Below the pieces are notes generated by a model. That model made no database searches and had not been told where the DNA came from. It saw nothing but the letters and a program-made list of their open reading frames with translations. 10,384 nt of DNA from Candidatus Sulfotelmatobacter sp. (GTDB lineage: Bacteria > Acidobacteriota > Terriglobia > Terriglobales > Acidobacteriaceae). This document shows positions 1 through 6,633 of this stretch, piece after piece (within the stretch, counting starts at the first letter, position 1; every line of letters starts with the position of its first letter). The DNA is taken from positions 1-10,384 of the forward strand of contig JASHRE010000225.1 in the NCBI GenBank assembly GCA_030037515.1, read 5' to 3'. A program made the position numbers and the translations under genes.

Positions 1-352
1 CGTCTCTTCCCGCGGGAGCTTTCCTTCCGGTTTGTGGGAAATAATGTGAATGTGCTGCGTATAGAGTTGTTATTGTTCGCACAAGCCTCGCTCCGACCCT
101 GATTTTCCGCCACCCGCGCCGTGATCTCGCCACCCGCAAGCGGGCGAAATGACTCGGGCTGAGGAGCTTTGGGCGATCGAACAGGCGTTTGTCAGGACTA
201 GGCAAAGAAGGCACACCTTACGCATTGGTATCTTCCGCCGATGATACGCACAATATCTTGGAAAGTTCCCCCACCTCTGGCGTCCCATCGTGGGCTGCTG
301 GCCATCTCGCCGTGATAGCATTTCTTTACAGCGTTCCTCCTTCAGGCGGCAC
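1..352. other. Upstream region without a recognisable gene
   Basis: No reading frame here resembles a known protein. One + frame is open from the left edge to a stop at 100-102, but its roughly 33 residues are not recognisable, so I do not call it the tail of an upstream gene. A weak promoter-like pair (TTGGTA at 225-230, 18 bases, CACAAT at 249-254) lies about 100 bases before the next gene and could drive it. A small hairpin, CCCGC-AA-GCGGG, is present near 135-146 without a T-run, so it is not a convincing terminator. Confidence 0.4.
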
Positions 353-2383
353 ATGTTTCGCACCAGCCTCATCCCGCTGCCGGTTGTCTCCGCTCTGGTT
401 TGCGCGACGCTTCTGAACTCTGCATTCGCGGAGAAGAAAGAACCGAATCCCTGGCTCCAAGTCAACTCCGCCCACTTCACCGTCATCACCGACGCCGGGG
501 ACAAAAAAGGCCGTGAAGTCTCGCTTCGCTTCGAGCAGATGCGCGCCGTGTTTGCCAGCATTTTCAACAAAGATCATCTGACCCAGCCGGAGCCGCTGAC
601 CATCCTCGCGTTCAAAAACGACGACTCGTATTACAAGCTCGCGCCGCTACACAACGGCCAGCCGATCGACGTTCCGGGATTCTTTCTGCCCGGCGATGAT
701 CAGAACTTCATGGTTCTGAATCTCACCGAAGCCGAACCCTGGCACGCCGTGTCACGCGATCTCGCTCGCATGCTGCTCGATAACAATTACCCTCCGGCGC
801 AGGCGTGGTTCGACGAAGGGTTGGCCGATTATTTCAGCTCGATTCACGTGGATGACGCGCAGGTGCGGATCGGCGGCGATCCCGTGCTGGCGCAATCGGT
901 GAATGCGAATAACGGAACGTCGACTGCTGCCAGTTCCGCAAAGTCCTTCACCGAACTGTTGAACACACGGCCCTGGATTTCTCTTCCCGATCTTTTTGCG
1001 ACCAAGCCCAACAATGACGATCCCAACGCCGCGCTGTTCAAAGCCGAGTCGTGGATGGTCATACATTATCTGATCCACGAGAAAAAGCTATCGGAAACGG
1101 GTAACTACCTCGGACTCGTGTTTGTTCAGCACACGCCGGTTGCCGATGCCATCCAAAAGGCCTACGGAGTGCCGGCCGAGCAACTGGAGCAGGCCGTAAA
1201 AGACTACTTCCACTCGCTCACGGCGCTCGAAACGCCGATCCCGGGAAGCGAAGCCCAGCCCTATCAATATTCCGCGCTGGTAAAACCCGACGATTCGGCC
1301 ATCGTTTCCAAGCCCTTTCCTGAGGCCGATGCCCGCGCTGTCTACGCCGAAGTACAGATCCGGATCCCCGAACGCCGCGATGTTGGGCTGCAAACACTGA
1401 AGACTCTTGCCACCACGCCCACTTTGGCCGACCTCAAAGCGGAAGCCCGCAATGACGAAGCAGAAAAGCGCCGCAACCGTTCCGATGCCGATGCGGACAC
1501 GCTTCCCAGCGCGGCCGCCGGCAACGAAACGGCGCATCGCGTGCTCGCCTGGGACCAAATCGAGCACGAGCAGTTCGATCAAGCGCTCGTGGAGCTTGGC
1601 GATGCGGCAGCTCTCGATCAGCGTGACATGTGGATTCGTTATTACCTCTGCGCGCTGAAATTCCGCATGGCTCAGGCCAAGAAGGCCGACATTGCCGGAC
1701 TGGCAAACATGCTGATCGATCTCAGGGCGGTGCTCGAGTGGTATCCGGAAATGGCGAACGCATACGATTTGCTCGCGCTGGCGCGCAACGAAGGTGGGAC
1801 CACGGCGCCCGCGATGCAAGCCGAACGCGCCGCCATGAACCTGAGTCCGCGCAACGAACTCTACGTCTACCACCTCGCGCAGATCTATATCACGGCCAAG
1901 AAATGGGATGCCGCCCAAGCCTTGCTGCAACGCTTGAAAACCGACAGCAATCCACAGCTCGCGCAGCTGGCGCAGGAGCGCCTCGACGAGATTGGCAACC
2001 AGCGCAAGTATGGAATGGCCGTGCCGAACGGCCCCCAGGCTCAGCTTGCGCCGCAGAAATCTCCGTTTGATGTGCTCGATCAGGAGGCCGCGAAGCGTGC
2101 ATCCGAACAGCACCAGCAGGAATCAACTGAACAGTCCGATACGCGCCCTACAAAATTTCTCAAAGGACGGTTGATCGCGGTGGATTGCTCCTCGCCTCCG
2201 GCGGCAGTGTTGACGATCGCGACGCAGGGAGTAGTTCTCAAACTCCGCGCTGGTGATTACAAATCGCTGCTTTTGATCGGAGCCGACGACTTTTCCTGCT
2301 CGTGGCGCGATCGGCAGATCACGGCGAACTACAAGCCGGGCGGCCTATCCGACGGAGACTTGGTTTCTCTGGAAGTGCGCTAG
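353..2383 (+). CDS. Exported TPR protein with a degenerate peptidase-MA-like (gluzincin) domain
   Basis: Predicted 676-residue exported protein of unknown function. I chose ATG 353 because it begins a clear signal peptide (hydrophobic stretch about residues 5-24, cleavage after AFA at residue 26) with a purine-rich AGGCGG just upstream; an in-frame ATG at 290 would put 21 unrelated residues before it. Residues about 33-290 resemble the peptidase-MA-like domain of acidobacterial TPR proteins: HFTVITDAG near the start and W-x2-EGLADYF at 152-161, which normally carries the third zinc ligand (E155). The HExxH motif expected just upstream reads RDLAR (135-139), so both histidines and the glutamate are gone; zinc protease activity is unlikely (inference). 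Residues about 392-545 look like three or four TPR-type helical pairs, suggesting protein binding. Residues 600-676 form a small beta-rich domain with two cysteines (C612, C649). It appears monocistronic. The family assignment is from memory of homologues; the precise role is unknown. Confidence 0.75.
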   Translation: MFRTSLIPLPVVSALVCATLLNSAFAEKKEPNPWLQVNSAHFTVITDAGDKKGREVSLRFEQMRAVFASIFNKDHLTQPEPLTILAFKNDDSYYKLAPLHNGQPIDVPGFFLPGDDQNFMVLNLTEAEPWHAVSRDLARMLLDNNYPPAQAWFDEGLADYFSSIHVDDAQVRIGGDPVLAQSVNANNGTSTAASSAKSFTELLNTRPWISLPDLFATKPNNDDPNAALFKAESWMVIHYLIHEKKLSETGNYLGLVFVQHTPVADAIQKAYGVPAEQLEQAVKDYFHSLTALETPIPGSEAQPYQYSALVKPDDSAIVSKPFPEADARAVYAEVQIRIPERRDVGLQTLKTLATTPTLADLKAEARNDEAEKRRNRSDADADTLPSAAAGNETAHRVLAWDQIEHEQFDQALVELGDAAALDQRDMWIRYYLCALKFRMAQAKKADIAGLANMLIDLRAVLEWYPEMANAYDLLALARNEGGTTAPAMQAERAAMNLSPRNELYVYHLAQIYITAKKWDAAQALLQRLKTDSNPQLAQLAQERLDEIGNQRKYGMAVPNGPQAQLAPQKSPFDVLDQEAAKRASEQHQQESTEQSDTRPTKFLKGRLIAVDCSSPPAAVLTIATQGVVLKLRAGDYKSLLLIGADDFSCSWRDRQITANYKPGGLSDGDLVSLEVR

Positions 2384-2401
2384 CTGCGATCCTAACCCCC
2401 C

Positions 2402-2415
2402 GGCCGCGCGCGGCC
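2402..2415. other. 14-base GC palindrome downstream of the TPR protein gene
   Basis: GGCCGCGCGCGGCC is a perfect inverted repeat about 20 bases after the TPR protein stop. It could form a hairpin or cruciform and slow transcription, but no T-run follows, so it does not qualify as a standard intrinsic terminator. It could equally be a chance product of high GC. Confidence 0.3.
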
Positions 2416-2508
2416 AAGTTGTGAAAAACTTTGCAATCCTGTCCGAGTCCCGGCGCTAACCCGGGCCACATCAACAAAAAACCTGGCCCTTGCCGTGCAC
2501 TTCTCCAC

Positions 2509-2537
2509 TTGCGCGTTTCCCCATTTCGGGGCACAAT
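2509..2537 (+). promoter_or_regulatory. Possible weak sigma-70-type promoter for the OmpA-like gene
   Basis: TTGCGC at 2509-2514 and CACAAT at 2532-2537 are separated by 17 bases. Matches to consensus are 3/6 and 4/6, so this is weak. The spacer carries the small hairpin CCCC-ATTTC-GGGG (2519-2531). Transcription would start near 2544, leaving a leader of about 58 bases before the ATG at 2602. Confidence 0.3.
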
Positions 2538-2590
2538 CGTCGGTTCCCCAGGAAGCGGCGCGCGCGCCGCATCAACCGTTTTTCCCAGCG

Positions 2591-2596
2591 AGGAGG
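2591..2596 (+). promoter_or_regulatory. Ribosome binding site fixing the OmpA-like start
   Basis: A full AGGAGG sits five bases before ATG 2602. It overrides the longer in-frame extension that starts at 2431 and places the signal peptide at the true N-terminus. Confidence 0.85.
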
Positions 2597-2601
2597 TTGA
2601 A

Positions 2602-3450
2602 ATGAAATTCCGTATTGTTTTCGTGTTCCTCACCTGCGCCACGTTTGTGCTCACCGCCTTCGCGCAGCAAAGCCCTCCGAGCTCAAGTTCCCAGACGTCG
2701 GCCACAGCCTCTTCCGCCACGGCGGGCCCGGAATCGATCCGCGAGCCGCTGACCGATCCCAAGCCAGTAAATTTTTGGGATGGCGACGATCCGAACGTGG
2801 TCAATCTGGTGACGCATCCGTTCGCCCGAAAAGAATGGATCAAACGCTACCTGGCTCCGGTTCGCGACAGGCTGAACGAACTCGATGAGATCACGAACGA
2901 GAATGCCACCCACATCAAAGACATCGATTCCCGCGCCCAGCGCGGCGTTCAACTCGCTTCCGATAAGGCAGACTTGGCCAACCAGCATGCTTCTGATGCC
3001 AGCACGCGAGCGCAGACGGCGCAGACCTCGGCGACTCAGGTGTCAGCTCGGGTTACCGGCGAAGAACAGGTTGTTTCTAGTTTGGATCAATATCGCGGCA
3101 CGGCGCAAACGGAGATCCGTTTCCGTACCGGCCAGACCGAGCTGAGCAAGCAGGCCAAAAACGCGCTCGATCAAATGGCCGCGCCGTTGAAGGATCAGCA
3201 CAGCTATGTCATCGAGATCCACGGCTACGCCTCCGGCCGCGGTCAGGCCGCAATCTCTTCCTCGCAGAAAATGGCCGACGCGGTTGTGCGGTACCTGGTC
3301 GAGACCCATCAGGTCCCCGTCTATCGCATCTTTGTCCTCGCCATGGGAGATGCGCCAGTCGCGACCGATGCCGGCACCAAGCGGACTAGCGGGGGACGCG
3401 TCGAGATTAATCTGCTGAAGAACGATCTGGTAAATACGGCTCAGCGCTAG
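2602..3450 (+). CDS. Exported coiled-coil protein with OmpA-like C-terminal domain
   Basis: 282-residue predicted envelope protein. The ATG at 2602 is fixed by a strong AGGAGG at 2591-2596, five bases upstream, and by the signal peptide that begins there (hydrophobic residues 4-20, probable cleavage after AFA at 21); the frame is open upstream to 2431 but that part is not protein-like. After a Ser/Thr-rich linker (24-42) and a conserved-looking segment (45-90), residues about 85-165 are Ala- and Glu/Asp-rich with helical spacing and probably form a coiled coil, as in lipoprotein-like spacers. Residues about 168-272 match the OmpA/MotB peptidoglycan-binding fold: FRTGQTELS, then IHGYASGRG, then a helix ending AVVRYLV, then GGRVEINLL. 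The two residues that normally contact diaminopimelate, Asp and Arg, are replaced by S211 and M224, so peptidoglycan binding may be lost or altered (inference). The gene ends at a strong hairpin terminator. Confidence 0.8.
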   Translation: MKFRIVFVFLTCATFVLTAFAQQSPPSSSSQTSATASSATAGPESIREPLTDPKPVNFWDGDDPNVVNLVTHPFARKEWIKRYLAPVRDRLNELDEITNENATHIKDIDSRAQRGVQLASDKADLANQHASDASTRAQTAQTSATQVSARVTGEEQVVSSLDQYRGTAQTEIRFRTGQTELSKQAKNALDQMAAPLKDQHSYVIEIHGYASGRGQAAISSSQKMADAVVRYLVETHQVPVYRIFVLAMGDAPVATDAGTKRTSGGRVEINLLKNDLVNTAQR

Positions 3451-3474
3451 GCTGGTTCTGTAATCCAGAAGACG

Positions 3475-3504
3475 AAAGGGCGAGTCGCGACACGACTCGC
3501 CTTT
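3475..3504. terminator. Intrinsic terminator, probably bidirectional
   Basis: GGCGAGTCG (3479-3487) pairs perfectly with CGACTCGCC (3493-3501) around a five-base loop. The stem can be lengthened by AAAG on the left and the TTT on the right with one bulged G. On the + strand T-rich sequence follows; on the - strand the flanking A residues at 3475-3477 become a short T-run. It lies between two convergent genes, 25 bases after the OmpA-like stop and 11 bases past the small membrane protein stop. Confidence 0.8.
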
Positions 3505-3514
3505 GCTGTTTGCG

Positions 3515-3736
3515 TCAGAACCTGCGTCGTAGAAATTCAAACAACGCGTAGCCGATCAGCGCAGCGACCATGGCGATTTCAAAATTTGCCCTGGTGAACA
3601 TGTCCTGGATGGCCCACCTCAGGCCTCGCCGAGATCCCATACCTGCGCGCTCGAATTCGCCCATGAGAAGGTTGGCGTAAAAAAGGAAAATGATAAATCC
3701 GACCTCGATCAGGGCTCTGGTCATCGGTTTCTTCAT
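3515..3736 (-). CDS. Small membrane protein with two transmembrane helices
   Basis: 73-residue predicted inner-membrane protein starting MKKPMTRALIEVGF. Two hydrophobic segments are visible, about residues 6-26 (ALIEVGFIIFLFYANLLMGEF) and about 49-69 (FEIAMVAALIGYALFEFL), joined by a basic loop, with an RRRF C-terminus. I recall very similar short proteins across Acidobacteriota, none with a known function. The frame extends upstream to a TTG at 3808, but those residues are not membrane-like, and the ATG at 3736 gives the compact form; no strong ribosome binding site decides the matter (GGAAC lies about nine bases upstream). It is convergent with the OmpA-like gene and shares the terminator at 3475-3504. 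Possible roles, such as a small subunit or accessory of an envelope complex, cannot be judged from sequence. Confidence 0.7.
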   Translation of the reverse strand: MKKPMTRALIEVGFIIFLFYANLLMGEFERAGMGSRRGLRWAIQDMFTRANFEIAMVAALIGYALFEFLRRRF

Positions 3737-3791
3737 AGCCAAGTTCCGACCAGGACTCCAGCGATGAACCCGCTTTTCTGGCGTTGTCTCC

Positions 3792-3797
3792 AATATA
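3792..3797 (-). promoter_or_regulatory. Possible -10 element for the small membrane protein
   Basis: On the - strand this reads TATATT, five of six matches to TATAAT. There is no good -35 at 16-18 bases, so support is limited to the -10. Transcription would start near 3785, about 49 bases before ATG 3736. Confidence 0.35.
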
Positions 3798-3950
3798 CCG
3801 GCTGGCAATTGGTTGAGAGCAGCACCCCGGAAGGCGCATCCGAGGTTGGCTGTGCGGCGACGCTCAGGCCGAGGCGTTTAGCAACGATCCTGGTGTCGGG
3901 TTAGCTCTGTTTTCCCCGGCCTCATCATTGCGGGTTCAATTCCCTGACGA

Positions 3951-3959
3951 TGTTATACT
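3951..3959 (+). promoter_or_regulatory. Extended -10 promoter of the two-gene operon
   Basis: TGTTATACT is an extended -10 element (TGN followed by TATACT, five of six to TATAAT). A weak TTGCGG lies 20 bases upstream of the hexamer, too far to be a normal -35; extended -10 promoters often work without one. Transcription would start near 3966, giving a leader of about 21 bases before ATG 3987. Confidence 0.55.
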
Positions 3960-3986
3960 TTTAAGCTGTCCGCAGTGAGGTGAGGT

Positions 3987-4742
3987 ATGAAAGTGGGGAC
4001 CTTACTGGCAGCGTTTCTTCTGGTTGTTCCTTCCCTTTTCGCACAAGATTCTGAAGAATTGATGCGGGGCCCTGATGGGGGGACGCGCTTCTTCGTCGAA
4101 GGCATCAAAGTTCTTCCGCTCAAAGGACAGCCCTTTTCAGGCCGGAGCACGACGGAGTGGACGCACACCCTGGAAGATGGTAGCACCGTTACCACCCACC
4201 TGTTCGCCATGGTTGCGCGCGATAGCGAGGGCAGAATCTTTCGCGAAGCACGGAGCTTTGTTCCCCTAAATTCTGACCAGCAGCCTAAGCTCAGCGACAT
4301 CCGGATCTTCGACCCAGTCGCGCATACCCGAACCATCTGCACACTCGCGACTCATAGTTGTAACGTAACCGGCTATTTCGCTCCGACTTCGTTCACGCCA
4401 AGGCCCGCTGGCCCATTCGACAATGGGAAACGCACCTTGGCGCGGGAAAATCTCGGAAACGATGTGATGGATGGCATCGACGTGGTGGGAACGCGCGAGA
4501 CTGTCACCATCAATGCCGGAGTGATCGGCAATAGCCAGGCGCTGTCGATCACGCGCGAGTTCTGGTATTCACCGGAACTACAGGTGAATCTCGCGGTGAC
4601 CCGAAGAGATCCGCGTGAAGGAACACAAATGGTTCGCGTGCACGAGGTAACCCGTTCGGAGCCCGATCCAAGCCTGTTTAAAGTGCCCGACGGGTTCGCG
4701 GTTCACGATCTGCGAAATGGAGCGCCAAAAACGGAAAACTGA
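3987..4742 (+). CDS. Exported protein of an Acidobacteriota-type family of unknown function
   Basis: 251 residues. ATG 3987 follows a GAGGTGAGG-type ribosome binding site and begins a signal peptide (hydrophobic residues 5-18, cleavage after LFA at 19). The mature part contains, in order, FFVEGIKVLPLKGQPFSG (35-52), a WTHTLEDGSTVTTH segment (58-71), VARDSEGRIFREARSF (76-91), a pair of cysteines C118 and C125 that could form a disulfide, LARENLG (151-157), GTRETVTI (168-175), REFWYSPELQ (190-199) and SEPDPSLFKVPDGF (224-237). This run of motifs is one I know as a large, unnamed family of secreted proteins in Acidobacteriota genomes, often several copies per genome; the shape suggests a beta-rich fold. 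No catalytic motif is evident. It is the first gene of a two-gene operon with the next one, 20 bases downstream, so the two probably act together. Confidence 0.75.
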   Translation: MKVGTLLAAFLLVVPSLFAQDSEELMRGPDGGTRFFVEGIKVLPLKGQPFSGRSTTEWTHTLEDGSTVTTHLFAMVARDSEGRIFREARSFVPLNSDQQPKLSDIRIFDPVAHTRTICTLATHSCNVTGYFAPTSFTPRPAGPFDNGKRTLARENLGNDVMDGIDVVGTRETVTINAGVIGNSQALSITREFWYSPELQVNLAVTRRDPREGTQMVRVHEVTRSEPDPSLFKVPDGFAVHDLRNGAPKTEN

Positions 4743-4762
4743 CCGGCTTTAGGAGCCATAGC

Positions 4763-5908
4763 GTGACCGTCGCTGCGCGTGTCATCGTTTTAGGTTGCCT
4801 CAGCTTCGCACTTGCGGCTGGCGCGGCAGCACAGGTGCGCCCTTCGGGTCACAAGCTCCCGTCTGAGGCGACGATTGAAGGTTGGCTGTTGAGCGACGAC
4901 CCACGCCTTGTCGCGTGGGGTGCGTACGACGTCCTCCTCTCCCGTAACGAGGCGCTGACTCCTGACCTTCTCAACTTAGCGATGGAGTGGCAGCCCTTGA
5001 CACAGGAAAGTGCTGCCGATGGGATCCCGGCGCAGTTATCGCCAGTGCAGCTGAACCACCGCGATGCCATGGCAGCCGTCCTCGATGCGATCATCCAGAT
5101 GGATGTGCCGGTTCCGCCGGAGACGCTGCGGGCACTGGCTCCAGACTTTCCCAATGCTGTTGCAATTCTGCTAGGCAGAATGGACCGGGAAGACGCCGAG
5201 CCGCTCGCGCTGGACCTTTATCATTCTCCGCCCCAGTCAGCATTAGGCCTTCAATATGTGAGCGCGGCGATGTTGGCTCAGCATCCGCCTTCCGGGTTTG
5301 CCGCAGATCTTTTGGCTGGCATTGAAGTTGGAGCTAACATTCTTATCGTGCTTCCTGATTCGCCGCCATTCGGCTTCGGGACGTCCGGTTGCTTCGCCTG
5401 TCGGATGCAAACGAAGCTTCCGCGCGGGAATTGGCCCCCGATTGGGCAGTATTCTCTCTCTATGGAAAAAGGCGATCGCTCTCGGCTTCTCGTTTCTGGC
5501 ATCGATCCGATCTACGCCAAGCGCAACGAATCAGACACCTACCGAGATCCTTGTGGCGAGCCGTCATTGGGACCCGACCAGCGTCAGCGACTGATCGCCG
5601 AAATGCTCGACGTTTCTCCCGACACGATTCCCTGGAAAACCCATCCGTCCACGGCCATCGTCTTTCAGTCCGACGCGCAGTTTAGCCTCGACCTGTTGCG
5701 GTTCATCGGCGAGGAAAAGCAGAAATATCGCCAGACGGCTCTTGCCCTGGTCGCGCACGGAGTTATGACCAATGGTGAGGTCGAACAATACTCTCCGAAA
5801 CTGGAACTGTACACGCATGACATGCGTGGATCAGGCTCCAGCCCCCTTCCTAAAATCGCGCCTCTGCCGGCCAACGTGGAGTGGCCCAACCAGCCGGCGT
5901 GGAATTGA
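4763..5908 (+). CDS. Exported conserved protein of unknown function, second gene of the operon
   Basis: 381 residues, starting at GTG 4763. The start is set by AGGAG at 4751-4755 seven bases upstream and by the signal peptide it opens (hydrophobic 5-22, probable cleavage after AAA at 23). The mature part begins with helices of HEAT-like character (SDDPRLVAWGAYDVLLSR at 44-61, then RDAMAAVLDAIIQMDVPVP at 100-118 and following), so a right-handed helical scaffold is possible for residues about 35-185 (inference). The middle has a CFAC motif (C210, C213) and a further C264 in DPCGEPSLG; these could form a disulfide or bind metal. The C-terminal part (275-340) is again helical, followed by a Pro-rich tail. 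I believe homologues are confined largely to Acidobacteriota and are annotated as hypothetical. Twenty bases separate it from the preceding exported protein, indicating co-transcription. No clear + strand terminator follows. Confidence 0.7.
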   Translation: MTVAARVIVLGCLSFALAAGAAAQVRPSGHKLPSEATIEGWLLSDDPRLVAWGAYDVLLSRNEALTPDLLNLAMEWQPLTQESAADGIPAQLSPVQLNHRDAMAAVLDAIIQMDVPVPPETLRALAPDFPNAVAILLGRMDREDAEPLALDLYHSPPQSALGLQYVSAAMLAQHPPSGFAADLLAGIEVGANILIVLPDSPPFGFGTSGCFACRMQTKLPRGNWPPIGQYSLSMEKGDRSRLLVSGIDPIYAKRNESDTYRDPCGEPSLGPDQRQRLIAEMLDVSPDTIPWKTHPSTAIVFQSDAQFSLDLLRFIGEEKQKYRQTALALVAHGVMTNGEVEQYSPKLELYTHDMRGSGSSPLPKIAPLPANVEWPNQPAWN

Positions 5909-5960
5909 TTCCGATGGTGGAGAACCTGGCGGCGGCGAGTCGCGGCAATTTTCCAGTACA

Positions 5961-5994
5961 AATAAGAAACCCTCCCGCGGGGAAATCGGGAGGG
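5961..5994 (-). terminator. Intrinsic terminator of the cold-shock gene
   Basis: CCCTCCCG (5970-5977) pairs with CGGGAGGG (5987-5994) over a nine-base loop. Read on the - strand the hairpin is followed by GTTTCTTATTTG, a T-rich tail, so it ends the cold-shock transcript. On the + strand no T-run follows, so it is weaker for the operon coming from the left. Confidence 0.75.
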
Positions 5995-6021
5995 CTATGA
6001 AGACTGCCAGATATTTTTGCG

Positions 6022-6225
6022 CTACGCGCGCACAACATTTGCCGCCTGGAAGCCTTTGGGGCCCTTCAGCAGATCAAACTCCACGGTCTCACCCTCATTC
6101 AGCGTGCGATAGCCATTTTCCTGGATCGCGGAGAAGTGCACGAACACGTCCTCGCCCGTGGAGCGCTGGATAAACCCATATCCTTTCGCCCCGTTGAACC
6201 ACTTAACAGTACCTTTCTCTCTCAC
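6022..6225 (-). CDS. csp: Cold-shock protein (CspA family)
   Basis: 67-residue single cold-shock domain, the usual size for the family. Members bind single-stranded RNA and DNA and act as RNA chaperones in the cytoplasm, often at low temperature or during growth shifts. The RNP1 motif KGYGFIQ (residues 14-20) and RNP2 motif VFVHF (27-31) are intact, as are the surface aromatics W9, F10, F18, F28, H30 and F31. The C-terminus QAANVVRA is typical. I start it at GTG 6225 because AAAGGAG at 6234-6240 sits eight bases upstream; the same frame runs back to a TTG at 6246, but that would swallow the ribosome binding site. It is transcribed alone, with its own terminator and a long upstream region that may regulate it. 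Confidence 0.95.
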   Translation of the reverse strand: MREKGTVKWFNGAKGYGFIQRSTGEDVFVHFSAIQENGYRTLNEGETVEFDLLKGPKGFQAANVVRA

Positions 6226-6506
6226 GGAAAAAACTCCTTTCACCAATCGCGAAAATTAATCTCTCGCCCGCTCGGATTCTGCCTGGTCGACAGGCCCCCC
6301 TCAAAGCAGACGAAAGAGGTTGTGGCTGCGTTTACCTGGGCGGAAGAAGTTACTTGCAAAATAGGAAAAACTCCGTCGGCCCTCTGCCACGGTCAGCGGG
6401 ACCACGGGCAGCAAGCTTTGAGAGTCTCGACAATTTGGCGCGTTTTCGACCACACCCAACAACGTCAACCCCTCGACCCGAACCGAAGTCCGGCATCGAG
6501 CACAAG
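6226..6506 (-). other. Long putative leader of the cold-shock gene
   Basis: About 280 bases with no supported reading frame between the candidate promoter and the cold-shock GTG. Only one clear small hairpin is seen by eye (GCCTG/CAGGC at 6281-6295, five-base loop). By analogy with cspA of Escherichia coli, whose long leader folds differently with temperature, this could be a regulatory leader; that is inference. The remaining 6536-6633 toward the YihY gene is AT-rich and may hold that gene's promoter, which I could not place. Confidence 0.35.
6234..6240 (-). promoter_or_regulatory. Ribosome binding site deciding the GTG start of the cold-shock gene
   Basis: On the - strand this reads AAAGGAG, followed by eight bases (TTTTTTCC) and the GTG at 6225. 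It excludes the TTG further upstream as start. Confidence 0.85.
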
Positions 6507-6535
6507 ATCATAAGCACTATTAAAACGATTCGCAA
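6507..6535 (-). promoter_or_regulatory. Promoter-like sequence for the cold-shock gene
   Basis: On the - strand TTGCGA (6535-6530), a 17-base spacer, then TATGAT (6512-6507), which matches TATAAT at five of six positions. It sits in the most AT-rich part of the intergenic region. Transcription would start near 6500 and give a leader of about 275 bases to the GTG at 6225. A nearer promoter could exist; I saw none of similar quality. Confidence 0.45.
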
Positions 6536-6633
6536 GCAGAATTAGAAAGAAATCGAAACTCTGGCGTTACGTGGGGGGTTATGACTGAAAGCGAATATTA
6601 AAGCCAGCCGCTAGCTCCAGGAACTGGATCCGC

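Noticed and set aside
1..102. Open + frame from the left edge to a stop at 100-102, possible tail of an upstream gene
   Set aside because: About 33 residues without any recognisable motif; other frames are equally open over part of the stretch, so there is no support for coding.
290..352. Upstream ATG extension of the TPR protein
   Set aside because: The 21 added residues precede and would bury the signal peptide; ATG 353 is the better start.
1088..2113. Long open frame on the - strand (341 codons)
   Set aside because: It lies wholly antisense to the TPR protein gene, has an Arg/Gly-rich translation without recognisable motifs, and is explained by GC-rich codon use on the other strand.
2431..2601. 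N-terminal extension of the OmpA-like protein by 57 codons
   Set aside because: A full AGGAGG precedes ATG 2602, where the signal peptide begins; the extension is Pro/Gly/Arg-rich and covers the promoter region.
3931..3950. tRNA T-arm-like string GGGTTCAATTCCC
   Set aside because: No acceptor, D-arm or anticodon arm fits upstream, the T-stem has only three pairs, and an extended -10 promoter overlaps the region just after it.
5772..6173. Open frame on the + strand (133 codons)
   Set aside because: It overlaps the end of the operon's second gene, the cold-shock terminator and most of the cold-shock gene, and its translation has no recognisable features.
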